The position numbers were made by a program, and so were the translations under genes. Of a stretch of 64,000 nucleotides of DNA, positions 17,264 through 26,057 are shown piece after piece. Every line of letters begins with the position of its first letter. Position 1 is the first letter of the stretch. Source of the DNA: Escherichia hormaechei_A (GTDB taxonomy: Bacteria > Pseudomonadota > Gammaproteobacteria > Enterobacterales > Enterobacteriaceae); assembly GCA_042434945.1 (NCBI GenBank), contig CP170191.1:1-64000 (forward strand). The letters are read 5' to 3'. The notes beneath the pieces were generated by a model, which saw only the letters and a list, made by a program, of their open reading frames with translations, did not search any database and had not been told where the DNA came from.

Positions 17264-18022
17264 ATGGATTACCCGCAGATACTCGCCCCCGTACTCAACT
17301 TCCTCCAGTGCCCGACTCCGCAAGCATGGATTGATAAAGCCCGCGACCCGGCGAACCTGCCGCTGCTGCTCACCGACCACATGGTGTGCGAGCTCAAGGC
17401 CGCCCAGACCGCGCTGCTGCTGGTGCGTAAATACGTCGCCGACGAAAGTGGTGCCGACGCGCTGCTCGACTGGCTCAAACCCTACGAACAGTTCACCTTT
17501 CGCGACGGCCCAGAGCCGGACTTCATCGCCCTGCACAGGCAGATTGGCAAAAGCGTGATGCCCAAAACCGACGACCCGTGGGGCCAGGCGCTCATCGACA
17601 GCATGGTGCTGCTGATTAAAGAGGAGCTTCACCACTTCTGGCAGGTGCGTGAGGCGATGCTGGCCCGCGACATTCCGTACGTCAAAATCACCGCCAGCCG
17701 CTACGCCAAAGGGATGCTGAAGGAAGTGCGCACCCACGAGCCGCTGACGCTGATCGACAAGCTCATCTGCGGCGCCTACATCGAAGCCCGCTCCTGCGAA
17801 CGCTTCGCCGCGCTGGCCCCGTTCCTCGACGACGACCTGCAGAAGTTCTATCTCTCGCTGCTGCGCTCGGAAGCGCGGCATTATCAGGACTACCTGACGC
17901 TGGCCCAGCAGGTGAGCGACGACGATATCTCACCGCGCATAAAGCTTTTTGGCGAAATTGAAGCCACACTTATCTCGACACCGGATAACGAGTTTCGCTT
18001 CCACAGCGGCGTGCCGGTGTAA
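17264..18022 (+). CDS. miaE: tRNA-(ms2io6A)-hydroxylase
   Basis: A 252-residue non-haem di-iron monooxygenase that hydroxylates the isopentenyl group of ms2i6A37 in tRNAs reading UNN codons. Ferritin-like iron ligands are visible at KEELHHFWQV, YIEARSCERF and SEARHYQDY. The start MDYPQILAPVLNFL follows AAGGCAG. An upstream in-frame extension is only the rraB tail in another frame and is rejected. Salmonella has miaE beside argI–rraB, whereas E. coli K-12 lacks it. Confidence 0.94.
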   Translation: MDYPQILAPVLNFLQCPTPQAWIDKARDPANLPLLLTDHMVCELKAAQTALLLVRKYVADESGADALLDWLKPYEQFTFRDGPEPDFIALHRQIGKSVMPKTDDPWGQALIDSMVLLIKEELHHFWQVREAMLARDIPYVKITASRYAKGMLKEVRTHEPLTLIDKLICGAYIEARSCERFAALAPFLDDDLQKFYLSLLRSEARHYQDYLTLAQQVSDDDISPRIKLFGEIEATLISTPDNEFRFHSGVPV

Positions 18023-18052
18023 ACCGGCATAACTCAAGGATAAGGATGCGAG

Positions 18053-18775
18053 ATGAATAAAACGTGGACCCGTATTGTGATTGTCGTCATTGCGGCTGCC
18101 GCCGTGGCGTTCTGGGTGTTTTTCGACAGGCAGCGCGCCCCGGAACGGCAGATGGATAACGCCCTTAACGCGATGCCCGCCTGGCAGGTGATTAAGGAGC
18201 AGGAACCCGCGCTGCATCAGCGCATCCTCGACCAGATGGCCGCCCTGCAAAAAGCGGGCGAGCCGGAGCAGCAGATTATCGACACCATCCAGCCGCAGAT
18301 CCTGCATCTGCAGATGACGCGCCTGCAAAACGCCCCGGACGCCAATGTGGTGAACTACATGACCATCAACATGGAGCAGACCGCCGCCATCCAGAAGGTG
18401 AGCGACGACGCCTGCTTCCGCTTCCTCTACCCGATGGTGAAGGGCGGCGTGAACCCGATGCGCATGCTGGATAAAGACCTGATGGCGCGGCGCATGCAGG
18501 CCGACGCCGACATGATGCGCGCGGCCTACGGCAAAAACCGCCACACCGTGACCCAAGCCGAGCGTGAGGCGGCTGTCGAGGATGTGCGGCCGATTATGAG
18601 GGCACTTGCCGATAAGTACGGCGAGGACATCCAGCTGCTGCAGACGCCCGAGAAGGCGGTGGGCAAAGAGAAGCTCTCCTGTGATATGGTGCAGGAGATG
18701 TGGGCGAAGGTGCTGGCGCTGCCGGAGCAGAAGGCGGCGAGGGTGATTCGGCTGGCGGTGTCTGAGCTGGACTGA
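18053..18775 (+). CDS. Hypothetical membrane-anchored or exported protein
   Basis: A 240-residue protein with an N-terminal hydrophobic segment (RIVIVVIAAAAVAFWVFF, residues 7-24) after MNKTWT. This gives a signal anchor with the rest in the periplasm. The remainder is soluble, helical and rich in Gln, Met and Glu, with two cysteines. I do not recognise a family. It starts 30 bases after miaE on the same strand and is probably co-transcribed. The gene ends 50 bases before the leuX promoter. Confidence 0.75.
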   Translation: MNKTWTRIVIVVIAAAAVAFWVFFDRQRAPERQMDNALNAMPAWQVIKEQEPALHQRILDQMAALQKAGEPEQQIIDTIQPQILHLQMTRLQNAPDANVVNYMTINMEQTAAIQKVSDDACFRFLYPMVKGGVNPMRMLDKDLMARRMQADADMMRAAYGKNRHTVTQAEREAAVEDVRPIMRALADKYGEDIQLLQTPEKAVGKEKLSCDMVQEMWAKVLALPEQKAARVIRLAVSELD

Positions 18776-18825
18776 CGGTAGCGCTGGTTTTTTGGGCACT
18801 TAGCGCGGGTTTCGTGCGTCGTCGC

Positions 18826-18853
18826 TTGCATGGTGGCGTGCGACAGGTATAAT
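18826..18853 (+). promoter_or_regulatory. leuX promoter
   Basis: TTGCAT (18826-18831) and TATAAT (18848-18853) are separated by 16 bases. They place transcription start about 25 bases before the mature tRNA. The -10 is a perfect consensus. Confidence 0.75.
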
Positions 18854-18882
18854 CCACAACGTTTTCCGCATACCTCTTCAGT

Positions 18883-18967
18883 GCCGAAGTGGCGAAATCG
18901 GTAGACGCAGTTGATTCAAAATCAACCGTAGAAATACGTGCCGGTTCGAGTCCGGCCTTCGGCACCA
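18883..18967 (+). tRNA. leuX: tRNA-Leu (anticodon CAA)
   Basis: An 85-base class II tRNA with acceptor arms GCCGAAG and CTTCGGC plus encoded ACCA. The anticodon loop TTCAAAA carries CAA, and the T-arm reads GGTTCGAGTCC. It has the long variable arm expected for tRNA-Leu. leuX is a well known integration site for genomic islands in enterobacteria. Here the downstream 24.6 kb are an island. Confidence 0.97.
18947..18961 (+). repeat. Island left attachment core (attL)
   Basis: CGAGTCCGGCCTTCG in the T-arm/acceptor end of leuX recurs exactly at 43555-43569, both on the plus strand. The copy continues CAC after losing one G. The pair brackets the defence genes, as expected for site-specific insertion into a tRNA gene. 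Confidence 0.8.
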
Positions 18968-18983
18968 CATCGTATGCAAATCG

Positions 18984-19007
18984 AGTCGCTCAAGGGCGGC
19001 TTTTTTT
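18984..19007 (+). terminator. leuX terminator
   Basis: AGTCGC and GCGGCT (18984-18989 with 18996-19001, one G-T pair) form a short stem around TCAAGG, followed by a T run at 19001-19007. It lies 17 bases after the tRNA. Confidence 0.65.
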
Positions 19008-19392
19008 GTGTCTAAAATCCGGTAGCCGCAAGGCCTTGCCCCGCTTTTCAGTCAAATGACGTCAATCTGAGTTACCCACATCAACATGCTTGTGAGTATA
19101 GAACCGAATATATATGTTGGTTCCATATCCGAAGGAGACCAGTAGTGATGCTGTTACTGCTGATTAATGACACGCTTATTTTTTTGTCTATTTTTTAAAT
19201 ATGCGTTATGTCTCTCGGGGGTAATCCTATGCTAAATATTGATAGAGCCAGTTTGTCACAATGAAGAACCGAACAAACTATTGATTTAACAATGGTATTT
19301 ACTTAGCTGTTCTGACCGGTTTCTGCGATACAATGTTACCAAGTATGTAACTAATTCTAAGCAAAGGTGCTTTATAATCGAGAGGCGATTGA
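19008..19392. other. Island left end, no integrase
   Basis: This 385-base stretch joins leuX to hsdR. It is where the integrase gene normally sits in leuX islands, but no integrase reading frame remains. It contains an inverted repeat (GGAACC-type arms at about 19101 and 19119). It also contains a 16-codon hydrophobic frame at 19148-19198 (MLLLLINDTLIFLSIF) behind AAGGAG, which may or may not be translated. The hsdR promoter should be in the AT-rich part after 19170. Confidence 0.5.
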
Positions 19393-22300
19393 ATGGATGC
19401 TTTAAGGGCTACAACATCGACAAATTTCAGTTTTCTCGCTGAACATGACCCGCTGTTTCTACAAATCGCCACTGCTGCAGAAAACGCCTTCTCAGGCGAT
19501 CCCAACACCACCTTGATTAAGTTGCGCCAATTAGGTGAAGCCTTAGCACAACATATTGCTGCGCTGGTCGGGCTCACGTTTGATGAACCGCCCACTCAGG
19601 CTGATTTACTCTACCGCCTCAATCGCGAGCTAAAATTTGAACCCACGGTACGCGAGCTATTTCATCTATTGCGGATAGAGGGCAACAAGGCCACTCACCA
19701 GTTCAAAACCAAGCACAAAGAGGCGCTAGATGGCTTAAAAGTGGCGCGAGCGCTAGCTATCTGGTTCCACCAATCTTTCGGCAAGCAGGGCGCGGCCTTT
19801 AAACCCGGCGCTTTTATTGCTCCTCCAGACCCGAGCAATCAGCTTAGGCAACTCCAAACGGAAATCGATCGCCTCAAAAGTGAGCTCACTACCGCCAACA
19901 TACAGCTAGATTCCAGCCAACAGCTGCAAAATTTGCTGGTGCAGGAAAAGAGTGAATATGAAACGCTGGCGCTAGCCATGGATGATGAAACTAAGGTGTT
20001 AGCATCGCAGGCGAAAGAGCAGGAAATTGCACTCGAACAGCTTCGACAGCAATACGAAGAAAAATTAAAAATCCTGCAAGCGCAGCTGACTGAAAAAGAT
20101 GAAAAGCAGGCCCGAACACAACGGCTTGAGTTTGCCCAGAAGAGCCGCCGTGCCAGCCAACATATTGCGTTAAATGAAGAACTCAACCGTATACTGATTG
20201 ACCAAAACTTAAATGATGCGGGCTGGCTTGCTGACAGTCAGGAACTGACCTGGGCTAACGGAACTCGCCCTGAAAAGGGGATAAACAAAGCCATTGCCGA
20301 ATGGCCGACGGAGCATCAGGGTAAAAAAGGTCGCGCTGATTACGTTCTGTTTTGCGGATTAACTCCGCTGGCCACAGTCGAAGCCAAAAAAGAAAACACC
20401 GATGTTGCGGGAAAAATTCCGCAGGCAGAACGCTACAGCAAAGGCTTCAAAATCACTTCTCCCATGATCGGTGCATGGGAGCGGGAAGGCCGAACTATTG
20501 CATGGGCGGATGAAACTGACGGGCATTACATTATCCCGTTTGTATACTCCTGCAACGGTCGCCCCTATGTGCCACAGTTGGCCGAGTCATCAGGAACTTG
20601 GTTCAGAGACGTGCGCGAACCGTCCAACATCCGCCGTGCGCTGCAAAAGTTTCATACCCCGCAAGGCTTGCTGGATAAGCTCGATCGCAGCAAAGACAGC
20701 GCCGAACAGAAGCTAAAGCAAGAAGGCTTCGCTTACCTCCGGTTACGCGATTATCAGCAAAAGGCCATTCTCGCCGTTGAAAGCACATTGGCGCAAAACA
20801 TCCGAAATGCCCTGCTGGCGATGGCGACCGGCACCGGGAAAACACGCACTATTGTTGGCTTGATGTACCGTTTTCTGAAAACGGAACGCTTCAAGCGTAT
20901 CCTCTTTCTGGTTGACCGCACGGCTTTGGGAGACCAAGCCATGGACACCTTCAAAGAAGCTCCGCTGGAGCAAAACCAGACGCTGTCTCAGATTTACAAT
21001 ATCGCTGAGCTCGGCGATATGGCAACACAAGCAGAAACCCGAGTACAGGTCGCGACGGTACAGGCCATGGTTAGTCGCATTTTTGCCTCGGACACACCCC
21101 CGCCGGTGGATGAATTCGACTGCATCATCGTTGATGAAGCCCACCGAGGTTACACCTTAGATCAGGAAATGACGGAAGGGGAAGTCTCGACCCGTGACGC
21201 CAGCCAATACCTCTCTAGTTACCGTCGGGTGCTCGATTATTTCGACGCGGTAAAAATCGGCCTTACCGCCACCCCGGCGAAACACACCAGCGATATCTTC
21301 GGCAAACCGATTTACATCTACTCATACCGAGAAGCCGTGGCGGATGATTGGCTTATCGATCATGAACCTCCAATCCGTTATGAAACGCTGCTGACGCAAA
21401 ATGGCATCCACTTTAACAAAGGGAGTCAGGTACATGCTATTAATACCCACACCGGAGAGGTTGAGATTGACCAGCTAGAAGACGAGCTGGATTTTAACGT
21501 CGATGCATTTAATCGTGGCGTCATCAGTGAAAACTTTAATCGGGTTATTTGCCAACAACTCGTGAAAGAGCTCGACCCCTTTGGCGAAGAGAAAACACTG
21601 GTTTTCTGCGTCACGGACAAACATGCCGACATGGTCAAACGCCTGCTGGATGAAGCGTTCTTTGCCGAATATGAAAACTATAATCAAGCGGCCGTCGAGA
21701 AAATCACCGGTGAAAGTGACAAAGTCAAACAGCTGATCAAACAGTATAAAAATGAGCGCTATCCGAATATTGCAGTCACCGTTGATTTGCTTAGCACCGG
21801 CATTGACGTGCCGAAAATTTGTAATCTGGTTTTCATGCGTCGGGTGAAGTCACGTATTTTATTTGAACAGATGATAGGCCGAGCAACGCGCCGCTGTGAT
21901 GACATTGGCAAAACGGTCTTCCGTATTTACGATCCAGTAGATGTTTATGAGGCTCTCAGTGACGTTAACACCATGAAACCGCTGGTCAAAGACCCCAATA
22001 TCACACTTGAACAATTGGTAAGCGAGCTAACCGATACTGAACAGCTCGAAAAAGCGCTCAACAGCCCCGGTGAACATACAGGTGAAACTCAGGCTGATGT
22101 GGTGCTCAGTCAGTTAAGCCAAAAGGTGATGCGCATCCTACGTAAGGCGGAAAAACGGGCAGAAAGTCGCCCAGCGGTGAAACTAAAATTGGCTGACCTC
22201 CATCAACTGTGGGGCGTTGAGCCAAAACAGCTGCATCAACATCTGCATCACTTAGGGCCGCGTCAGGCGGCAGCCTTCATCCAACAACAGCAAGGGCTAA

Positions 22301-22917
22301 TTTGCCAGCTCAACGAGATAACTACATTAATCGGAAGTGAATACCGGCCGATTATTTCTGAACATCATGACCAACTACAGGAACGTAATCAGAGCTATGG
22401 TAGCCATCAACGGCCAGAAGATTACCTAGAAAGCTTTGCGGATTTTATTCAGCAGCAGCTTAACCAATCCACTGCGCTGGCCGTGGTTGTCAACAAACCC
22501 CGCGACCTAACTCGTGAACAGCTTAAAGAGATCCGCTTATTATTAGACGGTGCGGGCTATTCCGAAGCTAAACTACAAACCGCCGTGCGTAATCAAACTA
22601 ATCAGGATATCGCCGCCAGCATTGTCGGCCATATTCGCCGTGCTGCACTAGGGGAACCGCTTGTGCCTTTTGCACAGCGCGTATCACAGGCAATGATCAA
22701 CATTTATAACAGCCACACATGGACAACGCAGCAACGAAAATGGCTGGATCGTCTGGCAAAACAGCTGGTTCATGAAGTGATCATTGACCACCAGTTTATC
22801 AACAGCAGTTTTGCTGATGACGGCGGCGTAAAACAGCTTAATAAGATCTTGGTAGACCAACTGGACAGCGTGCTGGATGAACTTAACGGTGCGATCTGGC
22901 CACAACAAAGCGTCTGA
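19393..22917 (+). CDS. hsdR: Type I restriction enzyme, R (restriction) subunit
   Basis: An 1174-residue HsdR. The N-terminal part (to about 130) resembles the DUF4145-type domain. A coiled-coil-rich linker (about 145-250) is followed by the nuclease domain with Asp316, Glu330 and Lys332 (TVEAKKEN), a PD-(D/E)XK site. The translocase motor follows, with Walker A ATGTGKT near 480, DEAH near 580 and GLTATP. It cuts unmodified DNA at a distance after ATP-driven translocation, together with HsdM and HsdS. The domain layout is closest to the EcoAI-like (type IB) group. It heads a five-gene co-directional cluster. Confidence 0.95.
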   Translation: MDALRATTSTNFSFLAEHDPLFLQIATAAENAFSGDPNTTLIKLRQLGEALAQHIAALVGLTFDEPPTQADLLYRLNRELKFEPTVRELFHLLRIEGNKATHQFKTKHKEALDGLKVARALAIWFHQSFGKQGAAFKPGAFIAPPDPSNQLRQLQTEIDRLKSELTTANIQLDSSQQLQNLLVQEKSEYETLALAMDDETKVLASQAKEQEIALEQLRQQYEEKLKILQAQLTEKDEKQARTQRLEFAQKSRRASQHIALNEELNRILIDQNLNDAGWLADSQELTWANGTRPEKGINKAIAEWPTEHQGKKGRADYVLFCGLTPLATVEAKKENTDVAGKIPQAERYSKGFKITSPMIGAWEREGRTIAWADETDGHYIIPFVYSCNGRPYVPQLAESSGTWFRDVREPSNIRRALQKFHTPQGLLDKLDRSKDSAEQKLKQEGFAYLRLRDYQQKAILAVESTLAQNIRNALLAMATGTGKTRTIVGLMYRFLKTERFKRILFLVDRTALGDQAMDTFKEAPLEQNQTLSQIYNIAELGDMATQAETRVQVATVQAMVSRIFASDTPPPVDEFDCIIVDEAHRGYTLDQEMTEGEVSTRDASQYLSSYRRVLDYFDAVKIGLTATPAKHTSDIFGKPIYIYSYREAVADDWLIDHEPPIRYETLLTQNGIHFNKGSQVHAINTHTGEVEIDQLEDELDFNVDAFNRGVISENFNRVICQQLVKELDPFGEEKTLVFCVTDKHADMVKRLLDEAFFAEYENYNQAAVEKITGESDKVKQLIKQYKNERYPNIAVTVDLLSTGIDVPKICNLVFMRRVKSRILFEQMIGRATRRCDDIGKTVFRIYDPVDVYEALSDVNTMKPLVKDPNITLEQLVSELTDTEQLEKALNSPGEHTGETQADVVLSQLSQKVMRILRKAEKRAESRPAVKLKLADLHQLWGVEPKQLHQHLHHLGPRQAAAFIQQQQGLICQLNEITTLIGSEYRPIISEHHDQLQERNQSYGSHQRPEDYLESFADFIQQQLNQSTALAVVVNKPRDLTREQLKEIRLLLDGAGYSEAKLQTAVRNQTNQDIAASIVGHIRRAALGEPLVPFAQRVSQAMINIYNSHTWTTQQRKWLDRLAKQLVHEVIIDHQFINSSFADDGGVKQLNKILVDQLDSVLDELNGAIWPQQSV

Positions 22918-22995
22918 TTCTGGTAAAATTCGCTGGCGAAACTCGCCTTTTTAATCGCACTTGCGGTATTTCCGTGTGCGAATGCAGGAAAAATA

Positions 22996-24564
22996 ATGAG
23001 TAATATTAACGATATCGTACAAAAACTGTGGAACCTGTGTGATGTACTACGTGACGACGGCATCAACTACAGCGATTACGTCACCGAACTAGTGCTACTG
23101 CTGTTTATCAAAATGGTGCATGAAAATACTGAAGCAGGATTATTAGATCAGCACACCTTACCGCAGGGCTGCCGCTGGAATGACCTCAGCAGTTTATCGG
23201 GCCTCAACCTGCTCAATCATTACAAACAAATGCTGTTGAAGCTCTCCAGTGGCAAAGACGCTGAAGGTAATTCGGTTCATGCCGACCCGCTGATTAGCGC
23301 CATTTATGCCGATGCGCAAACTCGCCTGCGTGAGCCTCGTCATCTCGAACAGATGATCCGCACCCTCGACCAAATTGACTGGTTTAGTGCTAAAAAAGAC
23401 GGTCTCGGTGATCTTTATGAAGGTCTGCTGGAGAAAAACGCCGGAGAAACAAAATCTGGCGCAGGACAATATTTTACGCCGCGAGCTTTGATTAACAGCA
23501 TGGTACGTTGCATTAAGCCACAGCCTGGAGAAGTGATCCAAGATCCCGCTGCGGGCACCGCAGGATTTTTGATTGCCGCTGATCAATACATTAAGCAACA
23601 AACCGACAACCTCTACGACCTGACGGCCAAAGCCAGAACCTTTCAAAAAAATAAAGCCTTTGTTGGTGTAGAGCTGGTTCCGTCTACGCGCCGCTTGGCA
23701 CTGATGAACTGCCTGCTGCACGGTATGGAAGGGGATGACGAAGGCGTCGTGCATCAGGGCAACGCGCTAGGCATGGCGGGCGCTAGCTTGCCCAAAGCCG
23801 ATATCATTCTCGCTAACCCTCCGTTCGGTACGGCGAAGGGCGGTGAAGCCAGCATTACTCGTGATGACTTAACCTACCCAACCAGTAACAAACAGCTAGC
23901 GTTTTTACAGCACATCTACCGTAACTTAAAACCGGGTGGCCGTGCAGCCGTGGTGCTACCCGACAACGTCCTGTTTGAAGCGGGCATTGGCACCGATATA
24001 CGCCGCGACCTGATGAACAAATGTAACCTGCACACCATTTTACGTTTACCCACCGGGATTTTTTACGCCCAAGGGGTGAAAACCAACGTTTTGTTCTTCA
24101 CCAAAGGCAGCGCCAACGACAAACATCAGGATGAAAATTGTACCGAAAATGTCTGGGTTTATGATCTGCGTAGTAACATGCCAAGCTTTGGCAAACGCAC
24201 CCCGTTTGGTGAGCAACATTTAAAACCCTTTGAAGCGGTTTACGGTGACGATGCCAACGGTCAAAGCCAGCGCAGTGAAGGGGAATGGAGCTTTAACTCT
24301 GACGAACTCGACGCGCCCGATAACGCCGAAAATCAGCACGTTGACGACCGCATGGCGACCAGCCGCTGGCGCACATTCAGCCGCGAATGGATCCGCGATG
24401 TTAAAGGTGATTCATTAGATATTGCATGGTTGAAAGATAACAACAACGTTGATGCGACTAACCTGCCTGAACCTAGCGTATTAGCGATTGAAGCAAAAGA
24501 AGAATTAACCACTGCTTTAGCAGAATTGGATGCTTTATTGACTGTATTAGGAGCAACTCGCTGA
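22996..24564 (+). CDS. hsdM: Type I restriction enzyme, M (methyltransferase) subunit
   Basis: A 522-residue N6-adenine methyltransferase subunit. SAM motif I is DPAAGTAGFLIAA (about 183) and catalytic motif IV is NPPFGT (about 274). The N-terminal helical HsdM domain reads MSNINDIVQKLWNLCDVLRDDG. It uses HsdS to find the target and methylates it, which protects host DNA. The start is 78 bases after hsdR. The stop overlaps the hsdS start (TGATG), so the two are translationally coupled. Confidence 0.96.
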   Translation: MSNINDIVQKLWNLCDVLRDDGINYSDYVTELVLLLFIKMVHENTEAGLLDQHTLPQGCRWNDLSSLSGLNLLNHYKQMLLKLSSGKDAEGNSVHADPLISAIYADAQTRLREPRHLEQMIRTLDQIDWFSAKKDGLGDLYEGLLEKNAGETKSGAGQYFTPRALINSMVRCIKPQPGEVIQDPAAGTAGFLIAADQYIKQQTDNLYDLTAKARTFQKNKAFVGVELVPSTRRLALMNCLLHGMEGDDEGVVHQGNALGMAGASLPKADIILANPPFGTAKGGEASITRDDLTYPTSNKQLAFLQHIYRNLKPGGRAAVVLPDNVLFEAGIGTDIRRDLMNKCNLHTILRLPTGIFYAQGVKTNVLFFTKGSANDKHQDENCTENVWVYDLRSNMPSFGKRTPFGEQHLKPFEAVYGDDANGQSQRSEGEWSFNSDELDAPDNAENQHVDDRMATSRWRTFSREWIRDVKGDSLDIAWLKDNNNVDATNLPEPSVLAIEAKEELTTALAELDALLTVLGATR

Positions 24565-26057
24565 TGGGTGAGATTATTCTACCTGAAGGGTGGTCCAATT
24601 GTACTCTTGCAGACATTGCTGAAGTTAATCCTAAAAAAATAGAGGCTGAACAAGACCTAAAAGCAGGTTTTGTTCCTATGTCCCATGCCCCAACAAACTA
24701 TAATGGGAAATTAGAATTTGAAGAAAAAACGTGGGGTGAGATTGGTAAGTCTTACACTAACTTTAAAAACGATGATGTGATTTTTGCAAAAGTAACACCC
24801 TGTTTTGAAAATGGCAAAGCAGCAATTGTAAAAGACATGCCAAATAATATCGGTGCAGGCAGCTCTGAATTTTATGTTATACGCGCTCGTAATCACGAGA
24901 TACCAGCCAGTTATTTACTTGGGATTATTAAGACCAGAAAATTTATGCAGGAAGGTGCAGGAAGTATGACAGGTGCTGTTGGTCTGCGCCGTGTTCCAAG
25001 GGCTTTCGTTGAAAGTTTTCCTTTGATACTTCCCCCTCTTGCTGAACAAAAAGTAATCGCCGATAAACTCGATACTCTGTTAGCACAGGTCGATAGCGTC
25101 AAAGCGCGTCTTGAGCAAATACCACAAATCCTAAAGCGTTTTCGTCAGGCGGTATTGGCGGCAGCTGTGAGTGGAAAATTAACTGAAACATGGCGAACAA
25201 GAAATCCTAATAAAACAACACAAAATTTATTAAAAAATCATATTCCTTTACCCAGGCCAGCACGCTGGAAAACACGTTCTACTTCCTTAATACAGGGTGT
25301 GCATGCAACAGCTGTAGGTAATCCCAAAGAATCACCAGTAGCAGAGTGGGAGTGGGTTCCCTTGGTTGATGTTGCCCGTATGGAGTCCGGCCACACTCCT
25401 AGTCGTAACAAACCAGAATATTGGGGGGGGGAAGTTTGCTGGATTGGAATTCGGGACGCTAACAGAAATCATTCGTCAACTATATTAGATACCGAGCAGA
25501 AAACTAATGAACTTGGTCTTGCAAACTCTGCAAGTAGGTTGTTACCAAAAGGGACCGTTTGTATAAGCAGAACAGCATCTGTCGGTTATGTCGTCAAAAT
25601 GGGGAAACCTATGGCAACCAGTCAGGATTTCGTAAACTGGGTTCCCTCCGATGTGATTGATGCTAATTGGTTAAAATGGCTTTTTGTCTCAGAAAGAGAG
25701 TCATTATTTAGATTTGGTAAGGGGTCAACACATACAACAATCTATTTTCCTGAATGGCTTTCGTTACACATTTTATTGCCGCACCTATTGGAACAACAAG
25801 AAATCGTCCGCCGAGTAGAACAACTTTTCGCCTACGCCGACACCATCGAAAAGCAGGTACAAAATGCCCTTGAGCGCGTCAACAACCTCACACATTCGAT
25901 CCTGGCTAAAGCATTTCGCGGGGAACTCACAGCGCAGTGGCGGGTAGAAAACCCCGATTTAATTAGCGGTGAAAATAGCGCACAAGCATTACTGGCAAAA
26001 ATTCAACAGCAGCGCAAAAGCACAAAAACTATCAAACGCAGCAAAGGTAATAGCTGA
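24564..26057 (+). CDS. hsdS: Type I restriction enzyme, S (specificity) subunit
   Basis: A 497-residue specificity subunit with two target-recognition domains (about 1-150 and 265-410). Each is followed by a conserved helical spacer: LPPLAEQKVIADKLDTLLAQ in the first half and EQQEIVRRVEQLFAYADTIE in the second. The recognition domains are more AT-rich than hsdR/M, as usual for swapped TRDs. The recognised sequence cannot be read from the gene. It overlaps hsdM and the next gene by one base each (TGATG). Confidence 0.95.
   Translation: MGEIILPEGWSNCTLADIAEVNPKKIEAEQDLKAGFVPMSHAPTNYNGKLEFEEKTWGEIGKSYTNFKNDDVIFAKVTPCFENGKAAIVKDMPNNIGAGSSEFYVIRARNHEIPASYLLGIIKTRKFMQEGAGSMTGAVGLRRVPRAFVESFPLILPPLAEQKVIADKLDTLLAQVDSVKARLEQIPQILKRFRQAVLAAAVSGKLTETWRTRNPNKTTQNLLKNHIPLPRPARWKTRSTSLIQGVHATAVGNPKESPVAEWEWVPLVDVARMESGHTPSRNKPEYWGGEVCWIGIRDANRNHSSTILDTEQKTNELGLANSASRLLPKGTVCISRTASVGYVVKMGKPMATSQDFVNWVPSDVIDANWLKWLFVSERESLFRFGKGSTHTTIYFPEWLSLHILLPHLLEQQEIVRRVEQLFAYADTIEKQVQNALERVNNLTHSILAKAFRGELTAQWRVENPDLISGENSAQALLAKIQQQRKSTKTIKRSKGNS

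Noticed and set aside
18962..19392. Integrase remnant next to leuX
   Set aside because: No frame with tyrosine-recombinase motifs could be read on either strand.
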